Of a stretch of DNA of 41,633 nt, positions 41,545 through 41,633 are shown in pieces. The DNA is from Methanobrevibacter sp. Its GTDB lineage: Archaea; Methanobacteriota; Methanobacteria; Methanobacteriales; Methanobacteriaceae. The DNA lies in contig JAITXE010000018.1 in the NCBI GenBank assembly GCA_031284925.1, positions 1 to 41,633 of the forward strand, given 5' to 3'. Within the stretch, counting starts at the first letter, position 1, and every line of letters starts with the position of its first letter. Made by a program: the position numbers and the translations under genes. Under the pieces are notes generated by a model, which had not been told where the DNA came from, did not search any database, and saw nothing but the letters and a program-made list of their open reading frames with translations.

Positions 41545-41633
41545 ATATTTAAACCCCTCTTTTTATTAATATTAACTTATTTTATAAATATTAATTTTAT
41601 TCATGTGAATATATATTTCTTAAAATTATAAAA

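Overview
AT-rich archaeal chromosomal window, most likely from a methanogen of the order Methanobacteriales (Methanobrevibacter-like gene content and codon usage). The backbone is mostly housekeeping genes: TrpRS, a SpoIIM-family membrane protein, a PIN-KH ATPase, UPF0305/DUF2115, a TIGR00300 (LOR/SDH-type) protein, TpiA, Pgk, ThiE, a Gfo/Idh/MocA oxidoreductase, HemC, a MIP18-like protein, tRNA-Ile(GAU), MptE-like, Nth, AroA, TruA, MfnD-like, a Xer recombinase, a PRC-barrel protein, NadX, a Thg1-like protein, aCPSF1/FttA, the proteasome beta subunit and IlvE. Between the Thg1-like gene and FttA (about 29.9-36.8 kb) lies an accessory surface-glycan/methyltransferase island. The most interesting observation is there: two convergent GT2 glycosyltransferase genes share a 162-nt, 96% identical N-terminal segment in inverted orientation. 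One copy has lost its start through an 8-nt length difference that shifts the frame, while the other is intact. This is the geometry expected for an invertible cassette that swaps bodies behind one functional start. Other notable items are a (TA)10 tract separating two ORFs that appear to be halves of one membrane protein, a homopolymer frameshift in a CmcI-like methyltransferase, a roughly 125-bp dispersed inverted repeat, a perfect 37-bp inverted repeat, a HIRAN-like acidic repeat protein, and several pseudogenes including a degraded tandem pair of FilR1/DUF1724-like regulators. All family calls were made by eye, without database searches.
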